DNA of 20,321 nucleotides from Alphaproteobacteria bacterium (GCA_015228695.1 JADGDA010000016.1:1-20321), one strand, 5' to 3'; positions 1 through 7,495 are shown, counted from the stretch's first letter. Made by a program: numbers and translations. Notes: generated by a model not told the origin, from the letters alone.

Positions 1-1
1 C

Positions 2-220
2 GCCGATCTGTTCACCCGTTGCACGCCGAAGGGCGGCAAGGCGAGGCCCGATCTCGCCGGGATTTCCAACGAACAGTTCCAGTTGGCAACGGATCGCCGC
101 AGGGAGATGACCACGGTCGTCCGCGGCTTCGAGCGGGCCTATAAAGTCCGCTACCGCCCGGATCGCCCGGCATGCCTGGAACTTGCCGCCGCCCCAGCGC
201 CTGCGGCGCGGAAAGCATAA
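2..220 (+). CDS. 3' end of an unrecognised protein (partial)
   Basis: Reading from base 2, an open frame of 72 residues runs off the left edge and stops at TAA 218-220. Third codon positions are strongly G/C, as in the clear genes of this window, which supports real coding. The visible tail is basic and arginine-rich, has two cysteines, and ends in an Ala/Pro-rich stretch (AAAPAPAARKA). I recognise no family or motif, so no function is assigned. The stop codon lies inside the first copy of a 26-bp tandem repeat, so the last codons may come from repeat sequence. The gene converges on the carboxypeptidase gene that ends at 285. An opposite-strand frame over the same bases was judged a shadow. 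Confidence 0.6.
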   Translation, partial: ADLFTRCTPKGGKARPDLAGISNEQFQLATDRRREMTTVVRGFERAYKVRYRPDRPACLELAAAPAPAARKA

Positions 221-271
221 CCCTGCCTGCGGCGCGGAAAGCATAGCCTTGCCGGCGGCGCGGAAGGCGTG
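200..271. repeat. Three tandem copies of a 26-bp unit
   Basis: A 20-base core, CCTGCGGCGCGGAAAGCATA, occurs exactly at 200-219 and 226-245, and in a diverged form at 252-271, always with a 26-base period. The array spans the stop codon of the left-edge gene and fills most of the space before the convergent carboxypeptidase gene. The period is not a multiple of three, so it is not a protein repeat. Confidence 0.85.
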
Positions 272-284
272 ATGGGGCGGGGGG

Positions 285-1508
285 TTACTCCGCGAAATAG
301 CGGACGTATCGGTCGGCGTCCTCGACGGCTCCCGCCAGCATGAGGGGATTGAGGACGAGGCAGTCCTCCCCGCGCCCGCGCATGGCGAGGCAGGTGGGGA
401 TGACCTTTTTTTCGTCCACGTCCACGATCAACGCCCGATAGCTGATCATTCCGTCGGCCGCCCGCAGGACCGTGGCCACCCGGCCTCCGCCCAGTGACTT
501 GCGCAGGCGGGAAAGCTCCTTTGCCGCCATGGCGCGGGCCTGACGTTCCTTCAGGGAGATGCCGACATCCAGCGCCCACCCCTTCAATCCCTTTGTGTCC
601 TTGCCGGCCACGCGGGCGGAGGAGACGCCGGGAACGCCATGGAGGCAGGCGTCGATATGCAGGCTGGCGCGCTCGGCCTGCACGTCCTCCTTGAGGGCGG
701 AGAGGGAAATGTCCGTTCCCACGGTCCTGCCGGCGAAGGCGTCGTCCAGGATGCGGCGCATGATGGTCTGGCGCTCCTCCTTGGTGGACGCCCCCATCTC
801 CACCCCGATCAGACGCCGGTCGCCGCGAGTCGCCGAGCCCACCAGATTGTAGCCGGCGGCGCAGGTGAACCCGGTCTTCATTCCATCCGCCCCCTGAAAC
901 CGGGAAAGGAAGCCATTGACCGAGGGAAGCCACTGGTTGCCCCAATTGAGGCCGCGACGGCTGAACAGGTCGCGGTGCCTGGGGAAGTCCCGCTCCAGGG
1001 CCAGGGCCAGGACCGCCATGTCGCGCGCGGTGGTGAGGTGGCCCACCGCCGTCATCCCGCTGGCATTGGCGAAGCTGGTGCCGGTCATCCCGAGGCTCCG
1101 CGCCTTTTCGGTCATCATGGCGGCGAAGTTTTCCTCGCTGGAGCCGATCCGCTCGGCCAGGACCACGGCCGCGTCGTTGGCCGAGCGGACGATCAGGGCG
1201 GTCAGGGCATCCGAGGCCGTGATGGTTTTCCCCCGGTCGAGTCCGAGGGTCGCGCCTCCCTGCGCCGAAGCGCGGGTGGAAACCTTTAAGGGTTCGTCCG
1301 CCTTGAGTTTGCCGGCCTTCATCGCCTCCAGGGTCAGATAGGCGGTCATCATCTTGGTCAGGGACGCCGGGTGCAGGCGGGCCGTGGCGTTGGAGTGGGA
1401 CAGCACCTTCCCCGTTTTCGCATCCACGACCAGGGTCGCGCGCCCGGCCTGCGCCGCCCCGGCCCAGGCGACAAGGCAGGTCAGGACGACGAAGCGGAGC
1501 AAAGTCAT
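285..1508 (-). CDS. D-alanyl-D-alanine carboxypeptidase (peptidase S11) with C-terminal SPOR domain
   Basis: This penicillin-binding protein of 407 residues should trim the terminal D-Ala of peptidoglycan pentapeptides in the periplasm. A signal peptide spans about residues 1-21. All three active-site motifs are present: SLTK with Ser49 and Lys52, SAN at 109-111, and KTG at 211-213. Residues about 310-388 look like a SPOR domain, which in known families binds glycan strands lacking stem peptides and often directs proteins to the septum. This architecture is common in alphaproteobacteria. The ATG at 1506-1508 overlaps the stop of the upstream kinase fusion gene (ATGA, 4 bases), so translation is probably coupled. 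The dacA/C/D subtype cannot be decided from sequence alone. Confidence 0.95.
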   Translation of the reverse strand: MTLLRFVVLTCLVAWAGAAQAGRATLVVDAKTGKVLSHSNATARLHPASLTKMMTAYLTLEAMKAGKLKADEPLKVSTRASAQGGATLGLDRGKTITASDALTALIVRSANDAAVVLAERIGSSEENFAAMMTEKARSLGMTGTSFANASGMTAVGHLTTARDMAVLALALERDFPRHRDLFSRRGLNWGNQWLPSVNGFLSRFQGADGMKTGFTCAAGYNLVGSATRGDRRLIGVEMGASTKEERQTIMRRILDDAFAGRTVGTDISLSALKEDVQAERASLHIDACLHGVPGVSSARVAGKDTKGLKGWALDVGISLKERQARAMAAKELSRLRKSLGGGRVATVLRAADGMISYRALIVDVDEKKVIPTCLAMRGRGEDCLVLNPLMLAGAVEDADRYVRYFAE

Positions 1509-3835
1509 GCGTTCCTGCGCTCGATTTCGTCCACGTAGCCCTGTGCTCCGGAAATGATTCCGGCGGCGTTGCCTTCGTCGGTGTCGATGTGCATGGCAAG
1601 GCGGTAATCGGGGTGGACCCGCACCAGCACATCTCCGAAGATCAACTCGCGGTCGGCCCCGGACTTCACCTTCACCCGCACCTGATACTTGTCGCGGAGG
1701 CCGAACCGCATGGCGTCGTCCGGGGACATGTGGATGTGACGATGGGCGCAGATCACCCCCCGCTCGATGGTCACCTTTCCGGCCGGGCCTTCGAGGGTGA
1801 GACCGGGAGTTCCGCCAAGGTCGCCGGATTCGCGGATCGGGGGATGAATCCCCAGCTTGAACTGCTCCGTCATGGCGATTTCAATCTGGGTCTGCGACCG
1901 CGCCGGCCCAAGGACGCGGACTCCGTCGACCCGGCCCTTCGGCCCGATGAGGGAGACGCATTCCTTGGCCGCGAACTGCCCCGGTTGCGACAGGTCGGAT
2001 TCGTGGGTCAGGGTATGGCCGAAGCCGAACAGGGCCTCCACATGTTCCTGGGATAAATGGACGTGGTGGGCGGACACCTCCACCGGCACCGGGTCCTGAC
2101 CGGGTTTGCGGATCAGGCCGCTGATGTGGGCGCGGTCGAGGGCGGCCATCGTCTCCCGGGCGATCATGCGTTCTTCGTCGGTCGGCACCACCAGCACGGT
2201 GACGGTCGAATCGGCGGTGGAGATGATCGTGGTCTCGGAAAATCCGCGGGCGGAGCGGTTGCGTTCCTCGTCGATGACGATGCCCATGTACGACAGCCCC
2301 TGACAGGCGAGGCTGCGCACGCCGGCGCTTCCCTGGCCGATGCCGCCGGTGAAGGTCAGCACGTCCAGCCCGCCCATGGCGGCGACGTAGGCCCCGATGG
2401 TCTTGCGGAGCTGGTAGCAGAAGGTCTTGAAGGCGAGCAGGGCGAGATGATGCCCCTCGGCGGCGGCCTTCTCGATGGTGCGCATGTCGTTGGACAGGCC
2501 GGAGAGGCCCTTCAGGCCTCCTTCCCGGTTGATCAGGCGGTCGACCGCCGCCACGTCCATGCCTTCCTGGCGGATGAGATGGAGGGGGATGGTCGGGTCC
2601 ATGCTGCCGCTGCGGGTGCCCATGATGAGGCCCTCGGCCGGGGTCAGCCCCATGGAGGTGTCGATGGAGCGCCCATGGTCGATGGCGCAGGCCGAGGCGC
2701 CGTTGCCCAGGTGGCAGGAGACGATCTGCAATTCGTTGAACGGCCGTTTCAGGGTCTGGGCCGCCATCAATCCCACGTAGGAGTGGGACATCCCGTGGAA
2801 GCCGTAACGGCGGATACCCTTGTCCTGATAATAGCTGTACGGCAATCCGTAGAGGAAAGCATAGGGCGGCAGGGTCTGATGGAACGAGGTGTCGAACACC
2901 GCCACTTGCTGCGCCAACGGGAACAACCGTTTGGCTTCGCGAATCCCGATCAGATTGATCGGATTGTGGAGAGGCGCCAGCACCGACAACGTCTCGATCT
3001 GTTGCTCCACCTCGTCGGTCACCAGGGCGGCGGTGGAGAACTTGTCGCCACCATGAACCACGCGATGGCCGACCGCGGTGATCTCGTCCGGCCCCGTAAG
3101 GACGCCGCCTTCCGCGGCGATCAACTGGGCCCCCATGGCGGCAAAGGCCTCCGCGTGCCCGCCCTTGGGCAGATTGCGGACGATCTCTCCGCCGCCGAAA
3201 TGGTGAACGAGGCGGGTTCCCTCCTCGCCGATCCGCTCGATCATGCCCCGGGTGTTGCGGCTCTCGTCGCCCGTGTCATAGAAGTTGTATTTCAGGGACG
3301 ACGATCCATTGTTGATGATCAGAAGCCGCATCGGCGGGGTGGACTTCAGCTTGAACCCATAGGGATCGTCGTTGTGGCGCAGGACGGACGAGGCCCAATT
3401 GTTCCGGCTGAGCGCGTTCTGCCGCGTCCGCACCGACACCAGCTTCGACAGGTAGCGGATCGCCGGGGGGTGGACGGCCAGAACGGTCGCGAACGCATTT
3501 TCATCGATCAGAAGCGCGGACCCCACGCTCATCCCGGTCACGTCGGCGACGGTGGCGTCCCCGGTCATAAGCTCCATTTCGCCGAAGATGTCCCCGGGGT
3601 CCAGCACGCCCAGGCGGTGTTTGGTCCCGCCGTCGTCGGTGACGGAGACCTCGATCTGTCCTTCCAGCAACACGCCGAAAAAACGCCCGACATCACCGAA
3701 GCGGAGGATGGGTTCGTTGGGCTCGAAGGTGTGAATGTGGGACTTGGCCAGAAGCTCGGCCATATGCGTCTTGGGAAAGTCGCGGAACAACGGCACGCGG
3801 GTCGAGAGGAAGGTTTCAAGACTGGATGTGTCCAT
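1505..3835 (-). CDS. Fusion: cNMP-binding-like domain + acetate kinase (AckA) + PduL phosphotransacylase
   Basis: One frame of 776 residues holds three domains. Residues about 10-140 resemble a cyclic-nucleotide-binding beta-barrel, with cassette FGEMELMTGDATVADV at 84-99. Residues 169-567 are a full acetate/propionate kinase: NNGSSSLK at 175-182, Arg258 in HRVVHGG, Asp315 in FDTSFH, His347 in YGFHG, Arg408 in GTRSG, and TDEERMIA at 552-559. Residues about 581-776 are PduL-type phosphotransacylase: HHVHL at 590-594, SGDLGG, RHIHM at 699-703 and MHIDTDE. Together they would convert acyl-CoA and phosphate to acyl-phosphate, then to carboxylate and ATP, in the cytoplasm. The Met169 codon has no Shine-Dalgarno sequence before it, which argues against separate synthesis of the kinase. 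An AGGGA lies 9 bases before the ATG. The cassette arginine that usually contacts the cyclic phosphate is threonine here. Substrate (acetyl or propionyl) is not decided. Confidence 0.93.
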   Translation of the reverse strand: MDTSSLETFLSTRVPLFRDFPKTHMAELLAKSHIHTFEPNEPILRFGDVGRFFGVLLEGQIEVSVTDDGGTKHRLGVLDPGDIFGEMELMTGDATVADVTGMSVGSALLIDENAFATVLAVHPPAIRYLSKLVSVRTRQNALSRNNWASSVLRHNDDPYGFKLKSTPPMRLLIINNGSSSLKYNFYDTGDESRNTRGMIERIGEEGTRLVHHFGGGEIVRNLPKGGHAEAFAAMGAQLIAAEGGVLTGPDEITAVGHRVVHGGDKFSTAALVTDEVEQQIETLSVLAPLHNPINLIGIREAKRLFPLAQQVAVFDTSFHQTLPPYAFLYGLPYSYYQDKGIRRYGFHGMSHSYVGLMAAQTLKRPFNELQIVSCHLGNGASACAIDHGRSIDTSMGLTPAEGLIMGTRSGSMDPTIPLHLIRQEGMDVAAVDRLINREGGLKGLSGLSNDMRTIEKAAAEGHHLALLAFKTFCYQLRKTIGAYVAAMGGLDVLTFTGGIGQGSAGVRSLACQGLSYMGIVIDEERNRSARGFSETTIISTADSTVTVLVVPTDEERMIARETMAALDRAHISGLIRKPGQDPVPVEVSAHHVHLSQEHVEALFGFGHTLTHESDLSQPGQFAAKECVSLIGPKGRVDGVRVLGPARSQTQIEIAMTEQFKLGIHPPIRESGDLGGTPGLTLEGPAGKVTIERGVICAHRHIHMSPDDAMRFGLRDKYQVRVKVKSGADRELIFGDVLVRVHPDYRLAMHIDTDEGNAAGIISGAQGYVDEIERRNA

Positions 3836-3866
3836 TGTCGGCTATCCCTATGGGTGAACGACGTTG

Positions 3867-4691
3867 TCAGGCCTTGAGTTTGTAGCCGGATCGGAACATG
3901 GCGTAGGCCCCGGCCAGCAACAGGGCGTCGGCGGCGGCCACCACGACGAAGCCGGCGGTCACGTTGCCGTCGGCGTGGCCGATGAAGCCATAGCGGAAGC
4001 CGTCGATCATGTAGAAGAACGGGTTGATCTGGGCGACGAAACGGGCGGCCTCGGGAAGCCGCTCGATGGAATAAAACGTTCCCGACAGGAACGAAAGCGG
4101 CGTCACGATGAAATTGGTGACCGCCGCCATGTGGTCGAACTTGTCGGCCCAGATCGCCCCGATCATCCCGAGCAGAGCCAGCATGAGGGAAGCCCCGAAG
4201 GCGTGGAACGCAATGGCGGCTGGGCTATGAACGTGCAGGGGAACGAACAGGGCCATGGCGACGCTGACCGTCAGACCGACCACCAGTCCCCGCGTCACCC
4301 CGCCGAAGGCAAAAGCGAGCGTCAGTTCGCCGGGGCTCAAGGGGGGCATCAGCACATCCACGATGTTGCCCTGGATCTTGGAAAGGATGATCGACGACGA
4401 CGTGTTGGCGAAGGCGTTCTGCACCATGGCCATCATGATCAGGCCCGGAGCCAGGAATTCCAGAAAAGGCACGCCGCCGACCGTCTCGGGCCTGTTCCCC
4501 ATGGCGAGGGAGAAGACGGCGAGGAACAGCAGGGTGGTCACCACCGGAGCGCTGATGGTCTGGAAATGGACCTTGAGGAAACGGCGGACTTCCTTGGCAT
4601 ACAGAGTCCACAGCCCAAGCCAGTTCACCGCGCCCAGGCGGCGCGGCAGGGGCGGCAAGGGAAACCGACCGGGCAAAGCGGAACCATCCAT
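3867..4691 (-). CDS. ABC-2 type transporter permease
   Basis: This 274-residue integral membrane protein has about six hydrophobic segments and the features of ABC-2 permeases of the YadH/NodJ kind: an amphipathic N-terminal YAKEVRRFLK stretch, the PLSFLSGTFYSIERLP loop, and INPFFYMIDGFRYGF near the C-terminus. Such permeases pair with a separate ATPase to export polysaccharides, lipids or drugs. No matching ATPase gene lies next to it, and the only ABC ATPase in the window, at 12777-13547, belongs with mlaE. It sits 44 bases after the CsgG-like lipoprotein gene and 31 bases before the kinase fusion gene, so it probably leads that run. The ribosome-binding site is weak, so the exact start is less certain. 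The substrate is unknown. Confidence 0.9.
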   Translation of the reverse strand: MDGSALPGRFPLPPLPRRLGAVNWLGLWTLYAKEVRRFLKVHFQTISAPVVTTLLFLAVFSLAMGNRPETVGGVPFLEFLAPGLIMMAMVQNAFANTSSSIILSKIQGNIVDVLMPPLSPGELTLAFAFGGVTRGLVVGLTVSVAMALFVPLHVHSPAAIAFHAFGASLMLALLGMIGAIWADKFDHMAAVTNFIVTPLSFLSGTFYSIERLPEAARFVAQINPFFYMIDGFRYGFIGHADGNVTAGFVVVAAADALLLAGAYAMFRSGYKLKA

Positions 4692-4735
4692 GACTTTCGC
4701 CCATGTCCTGCCGTCGAAAACGGGGGATGCGCCCC

Positions 4736-6259
4736 TTACCTGACCGTGATGTTCATGGTCGCCTGGGCCAGCCCGTTCCTGTCCTGGGCCCGGAACGCAT
4801 TGGCGAGTTCATCCATCGAACGCGAACCGATCGGCCTCAGGTCCTCGGCCTTGAACTTCTCGGGCAGCGCCGCTCCGATATCGCGGCTGCTGGCGAAACA
4901 GGCGATCTGCTCGCGGGCGCCGGCCTGATCGAAACGGATACGGAATTTGGTCGACGCCTTGCTCGGAATCGAAACGGGCCGGTTGGCCGACACGTAAGGA
5001 TTGGGCTCGAACCGGTTAGGATAGACGCGGGCGATCACGTTGTCCGCGTCCTTGTAATAGCAATACATGAATGCGTCGGAGGTCACCTGCACCGTCGCGT
5101 TCAGGAAGTCGTTGACCGCGTAGGTCGGCTGTTGCCCATGGTCGCTGGAGAGCACCAGGGAAACGGGTCCGGCGGTTCCTTTCTGCTGAACCACCGGGGT
5201 GGCCTGGGGCGGGGGCACCGCGACCTGTCCCCCCTTGGTGTCCATCAGGGCGTAGTAGGTGTCGAAGGTGGGACGGGCGTCGGCGATCAGGTTGTTTTCC
5301 TGCTGGAAACGGCCGAGAGCCGTGCGGGTGTTGGCGTCGAGGACGCCGTTCACCTGACCGTTGTGATAGCCGAATTGAACGAGCTTGGTCTGGATGAACT
5401 TGATCTGCTCCTGCTCCGACATGCCGTCGTACCAGTCGCGGGCCTGCTGGACAACCTGAGGATTGGTCTTGTCGATCTGGAGGCACTGCCAATAGGGCAC
5501 CGCCGCCAGCTTGCCCAGGGTTTCGATCAGGCCGAGTTCGATCAGCACGCGCACGGCCTGGTGCAGGCCCTCGCTCTTGTTCATGTTGATGCTGAACTGC
5601 AATCCCATCTTCGAGATCGCGCCGCCCGCGTCGCCGCCCACGCCCGCGCGCGCCACGGCGATGGTGTTGCTGGCTCCGACGCCGGGGAGAATGGTCCGGG
5701 TCGTCACTTCGCCCATGTTCAGGTCCAGGGAGACCAGGGAAACCACCTGATCCTTGCTCATGCCGAGATCGCCCCAGGGAAGGGCGATGCTGGCCGCCGC
5801 CTGTTCGTCCAGGGCATTCTCGTCGAGTTGGGTGATGGCGCCACGGATGTAGAAATCGGGAATCTTGAATTGGGCCGCGCCCGAGTCAGCCTTGTTTTGC
5901 AGCAGGTTGAGCAGATCCTGGCGTTCCGAGTCATAGTCGATGTACTGGAACGCCTTGCTCTTGATCGAGGCCCGCGAGATCGAGCTGATCAGCATTTCTT
6001 TGGTGCCGGCGGCGACCTTCCCGGTCGAATCGGGAATGCCGACCGTCGTGATGGTGATCCCGCGCTTGCCGTAGGCGAGGAACAGGTCATCCATGCATTT
6101 CAGGGATTCGGTGAAGTTGGTGATGTTGCGCATCGGCGCGGTCTTGGGGGCGGCCGCCTGCTTGGCCGTTTCCGGATTCGAGGTCACGCAGCCGGAAACC
6201 GCTCCCGCCAGAACCGCGGGGGCCAGGAAAAAAGCCATCCTCTTCGCATTCACACCCAT
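4736..6259 (-). CDS. Lipoprotein with CsgG/HfaB-like, peptidoglycan-binding and DUF4384-like regions
   Basis: The protein has 507 residues from the ATG at 6257-6259. That start is preferred to an upstream in-frame TTG because GGTGGGGG precedes it and it gives a proper lipoprotein signal with VSGC, lipid Cys at 24. Residues about 45-262 resemble the CsgG/HfaB family (KCMDDLFLAYG, then VGIPDSTGKV and YIDYDSERQDL). Residues about 283-330 match a PG_binding_1 domain (GYHNGQVNGVLDANTRTALG). Residues about 390-470 resemble DUF4384, with YCYYKDADNVIARVYPN. CsgG proteins form outer-membrane export pores, and HfaB serves holdfast anchoring in Caulobacter. The order here suggests an envelope protein tied to both membrane and wall. 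It is the last gene of a trio with the small secreted protein and the OmpA-domain protein. Family assignment rests on motif impression. Confidence 0.82.
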   Translation of the reverse strand: MGVNAKRMAFFLAPAVLAGAVSGCVTSNPETAKQAAAPKTAPMRNITNFTESLKCMDDLFLAYGKRGITITTVGIPDSTGKVAAGTKEMLISSISRASIKSKAFQYIDYDSERQDLLNLLQNKADSGAAQFKIPDFYIRGAITQLDENALDEQAAASIALPWGDLGMSKDQVVSLVSLDLNMGEVTTRTILPGVGASNTIAVARAGVGGDAGGAISKMGLQFSINMNKSEGLHQAVRVLIELGLIETLGKLAAVPYWQCLQIDKTNPQVVQQARDWYDGMSEQEQIKFIQTKLVQFGYHNGQVNGVLDANTRTALGRFQQENNLIADARPTFDTYYALMDTKGGQVAVPPPQATPVVQQKGTAGPVSLVLSSDHGQQPTYAVNDFLNATVQVTSDAFMYCYYKDADNVIARVYPNRFEPNPYVSANRPVSIPSKASTKFRIRFDQAGAREQIACFASSRDIGAALPEKFKAEDLRPIGSRSMDELANAFRAQDRNGLAQATMNITVR

Positions 6260-6310
6260 CGAGCCCCCACCACTGAAAAACAATCCCGCCTCACCGAACC
6301 CGGCGGAGCG

Positions 6311-6649
6311 TCACTTGCACTTGCCGCCGAGGTTGATGACGTCGCCGGTGACGACGACGGTCACCTCCTTCGGCGCCTTCTGACCGCTGGCGGTGCTGCC
6401 GACGCTGACGTTGCCGCATCCGGTCTTGCCACGGCTGAGGACGCCGCCGCCGGTATCCTTCTCCCCCGACCCGTCGTCCTTTTGCAGATAGCCGCGAGCC
6501 CGGGTGTTGTTGACCTTCGATTGGGAGCGGTTATTGAGATTTCTGCCGCGATTGATGTCGGCGGCGTCCACCGGCGCGGTCCAGACCGCGACCAACCCCG
6601 CCGCCAGGAGCGACGAGAGGAAAGATGTGACGATCTTGCGGGTTTTCAT
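6311..6649 (-). CDS. Small secreted protein of unknown function
   Basis: The gene encodes 112 residues. The ATG at 6647-6649 is chosen because a perfect GGAGGA sits just upstream and the product then begins with a clear signal peptide (MKTRKIV, a hydrophobic core, then APVDA before ADINRG). A longer in-frame version lacks a plausible leader. The mature part of about 85 residues is rich in Asn, Gly, Ser and Lys, with GRNLNNRSQSKVNNTRARGY near its start and two cysteine sites near its end (TGCGN and GGKCK), which could form a disulfide. I recognise no family. It lies 52 bases after the OmpA-domain gene and 51 bases before the CsgG-like lipoprotein gene. It could be a substrate or partner of the latter, but this is inference from position only. 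Confidence 0.8.
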   Translation of the reverse strand: MKTRKIVTSFLSSLLAAGLVAVWTAPVDAADINRGRNLNNRSQSKVNNTRARGYLQKDDGSGEKDTGGGVLSRGKTGCGNVSVGSTASGQKAPKEVTVVVTGDVINLGGKCK

Positions 6650-6701
6650 GGCGCGTCCTCCGCTGTCGGCGTGTGCCGTGGGTCCTTGTCTCTCCCGCCG
6701 G

Positions 6702-7346
6702 TCAGCCCATCGTGCGGAACTGAACCCGCCGGTTTTGCGGGCTATAGGCGTCACTTGGGGTCAACGGCTCGCTCTGGCCCTTGCCGACGGAGGTCAGACG
6801 CGAGGGGCTGATGCCGTACCGGCCGGTCAGATACCGCTTCACGGAAGCCGCCCGCCGTTCCGAGAGCCCGAGGTTGTAGCTGGGCGAGCCGGAAGCGTCC
6901 GTATGGCCCTCGATCACCAGCCGCATGTCCGGCTGCTGGCTGAGAAGCTGTCCGACGGTATCCAGGAACGGGCGCGAGGCGGGATCGATCTCCGCCGAGT
7001 TGTAGGCGAAATTGATCGGGAATCCGATCGCCTGCGCTCCGCCTCCGCCACCGGAGGGCGGGGCCGCGTCGTATGAGGAGGATGGGGTCTGCAACGCCAT
7101 GGCCGGGGCCGCCTTCGGCCCGGCGGCGGGCGGAGAGGACGGCGCCTCGTCTCCGAATTCCAGCTTGCGGAACTTGACCTTGCCTTGCCCCGTGGCGGGG
7201 CGGCCCCCGGCGCCGAGGGCGTTCTTCAATTCTTCAACGCTCGGGGGGGCGTCGTACATCTTGACCCCCTGCGCAAAGGCGGGACCGGCGGCCGCAACCA
7301 AGCCAGCCAGACACGTCGCCGACAGGGCGACCTTCAGAACGTTCAT
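6702..7346 (-). CDS. OmpA-family C-terminal domain protein
   Basis: The protein has 214 residues from the ATG at 7344-7346, preceded by GGGAG. A signal peptide ends near AFA at residue 25. A proline-, glycine- and alanine-rich linker follows, and then an OmpA-like peptidoglycan-binding domain at about 112-214. Its landmarks are INFAYNSAEI, IEGHTDASGS, YNLGLSERRAASVKRYL and NRRVQF; the Asp and Arg of the TD...LSxRRA signature, which bind diaminopimelate in this family, are present. No membrane beta-barrel precedes the domain, so it is more likely a periplasmic wall-binding protein than a porin. It is the first gene of the trio with the small secreted protein and the CsgG-like lipoprotein. Confidence 0.92.
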   Translation of the reverse strand: MNVLKVALSATCLAGLVAAAGPAFAQGVKMYDAPPSVEELKNALGAGGRPATGQGKVKFRKLEFGDEAPSSPPAAGPKAAPAMALQTPSSSYDAAPPSGGGGGAQAIGFPINFAYNSAEIDPASRPFLDTVGQLLSQQPDMRLVIEGHTDASGSPSYNLGLSERRAASVKRYLTGRYGISPSRLTSVGKGQSEPLTPSDAYSPQNRRVQFRTMG

Positions 7347-7408
7347 CGGTCCACTCCCACCCAATACACGCCCACCAACACAAAACCGTCACGAACGCGC
7401 CGGGCGGC

Positions 7409-7438
7409 ACGATACACCAGACGCGACAGACCCGGCAA
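7409..7438 (-). promoter_or_regulatory. Candidate sigma-70 promoter for the OmpA-domain trio
   Basis: On the minus strand TTGCCG (7438-7433) and TATCGT (7414-7409) are separated by 18 bases, about 60 bases before the ATG at 7346. Each hexamer matches consensus at four of six positions. The -35 overlaps one arm of the inverted repeat at 7431-7453. This is a pattern match only. Confidence 0.3.
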
Positions 7439-7453
7439 TGGTATCATGCCGGG
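7431..7453. other. Perfect inverted repeat between the M48 gene and the OmpA-domain gene
   Basis: CCCGGCA (7431-7437) pairs with TGCCGGG (7447-7453) around a 9-base loop. It lies 43 bases downstream of the M48 protease stop and upstream of the OmpA-domain gene. It could be a terminator of the protease unit, though there is no T-run after it on the minus strand, or an operator, since it overlaps the candidate -35. Confidence 0.5.
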
Positions 7454-7495
7454 GCGAATTCACACAACAACGCCGTAATACGGTCGGCCCGATTC

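Noticed and set aside
2057..3877. Open frame of 606 codons on the plus strand, antisense to the kinase fusion gene
   Set aside because: No recognisable domain; long antisense frames are expected in high-GC genes, and the opposite strand shows three complete conserved domains.
4717..4735. Terminator after the CsgG-like lipoprotein gene
   Set aside because: Only a 4-bp GGGG/CCCC stem followed by CGTTTT on the minus strand; too weak to list.
4703..6811. Open frame of 702 codons on the plus strand over the lipoprotein and small secreted protein genes
   Set aside because: Composition is the His/Arg/Gly-rich pattern of a shadow frame, with no motif; the minus strand has signal peptides and good ribosome-binding sites.
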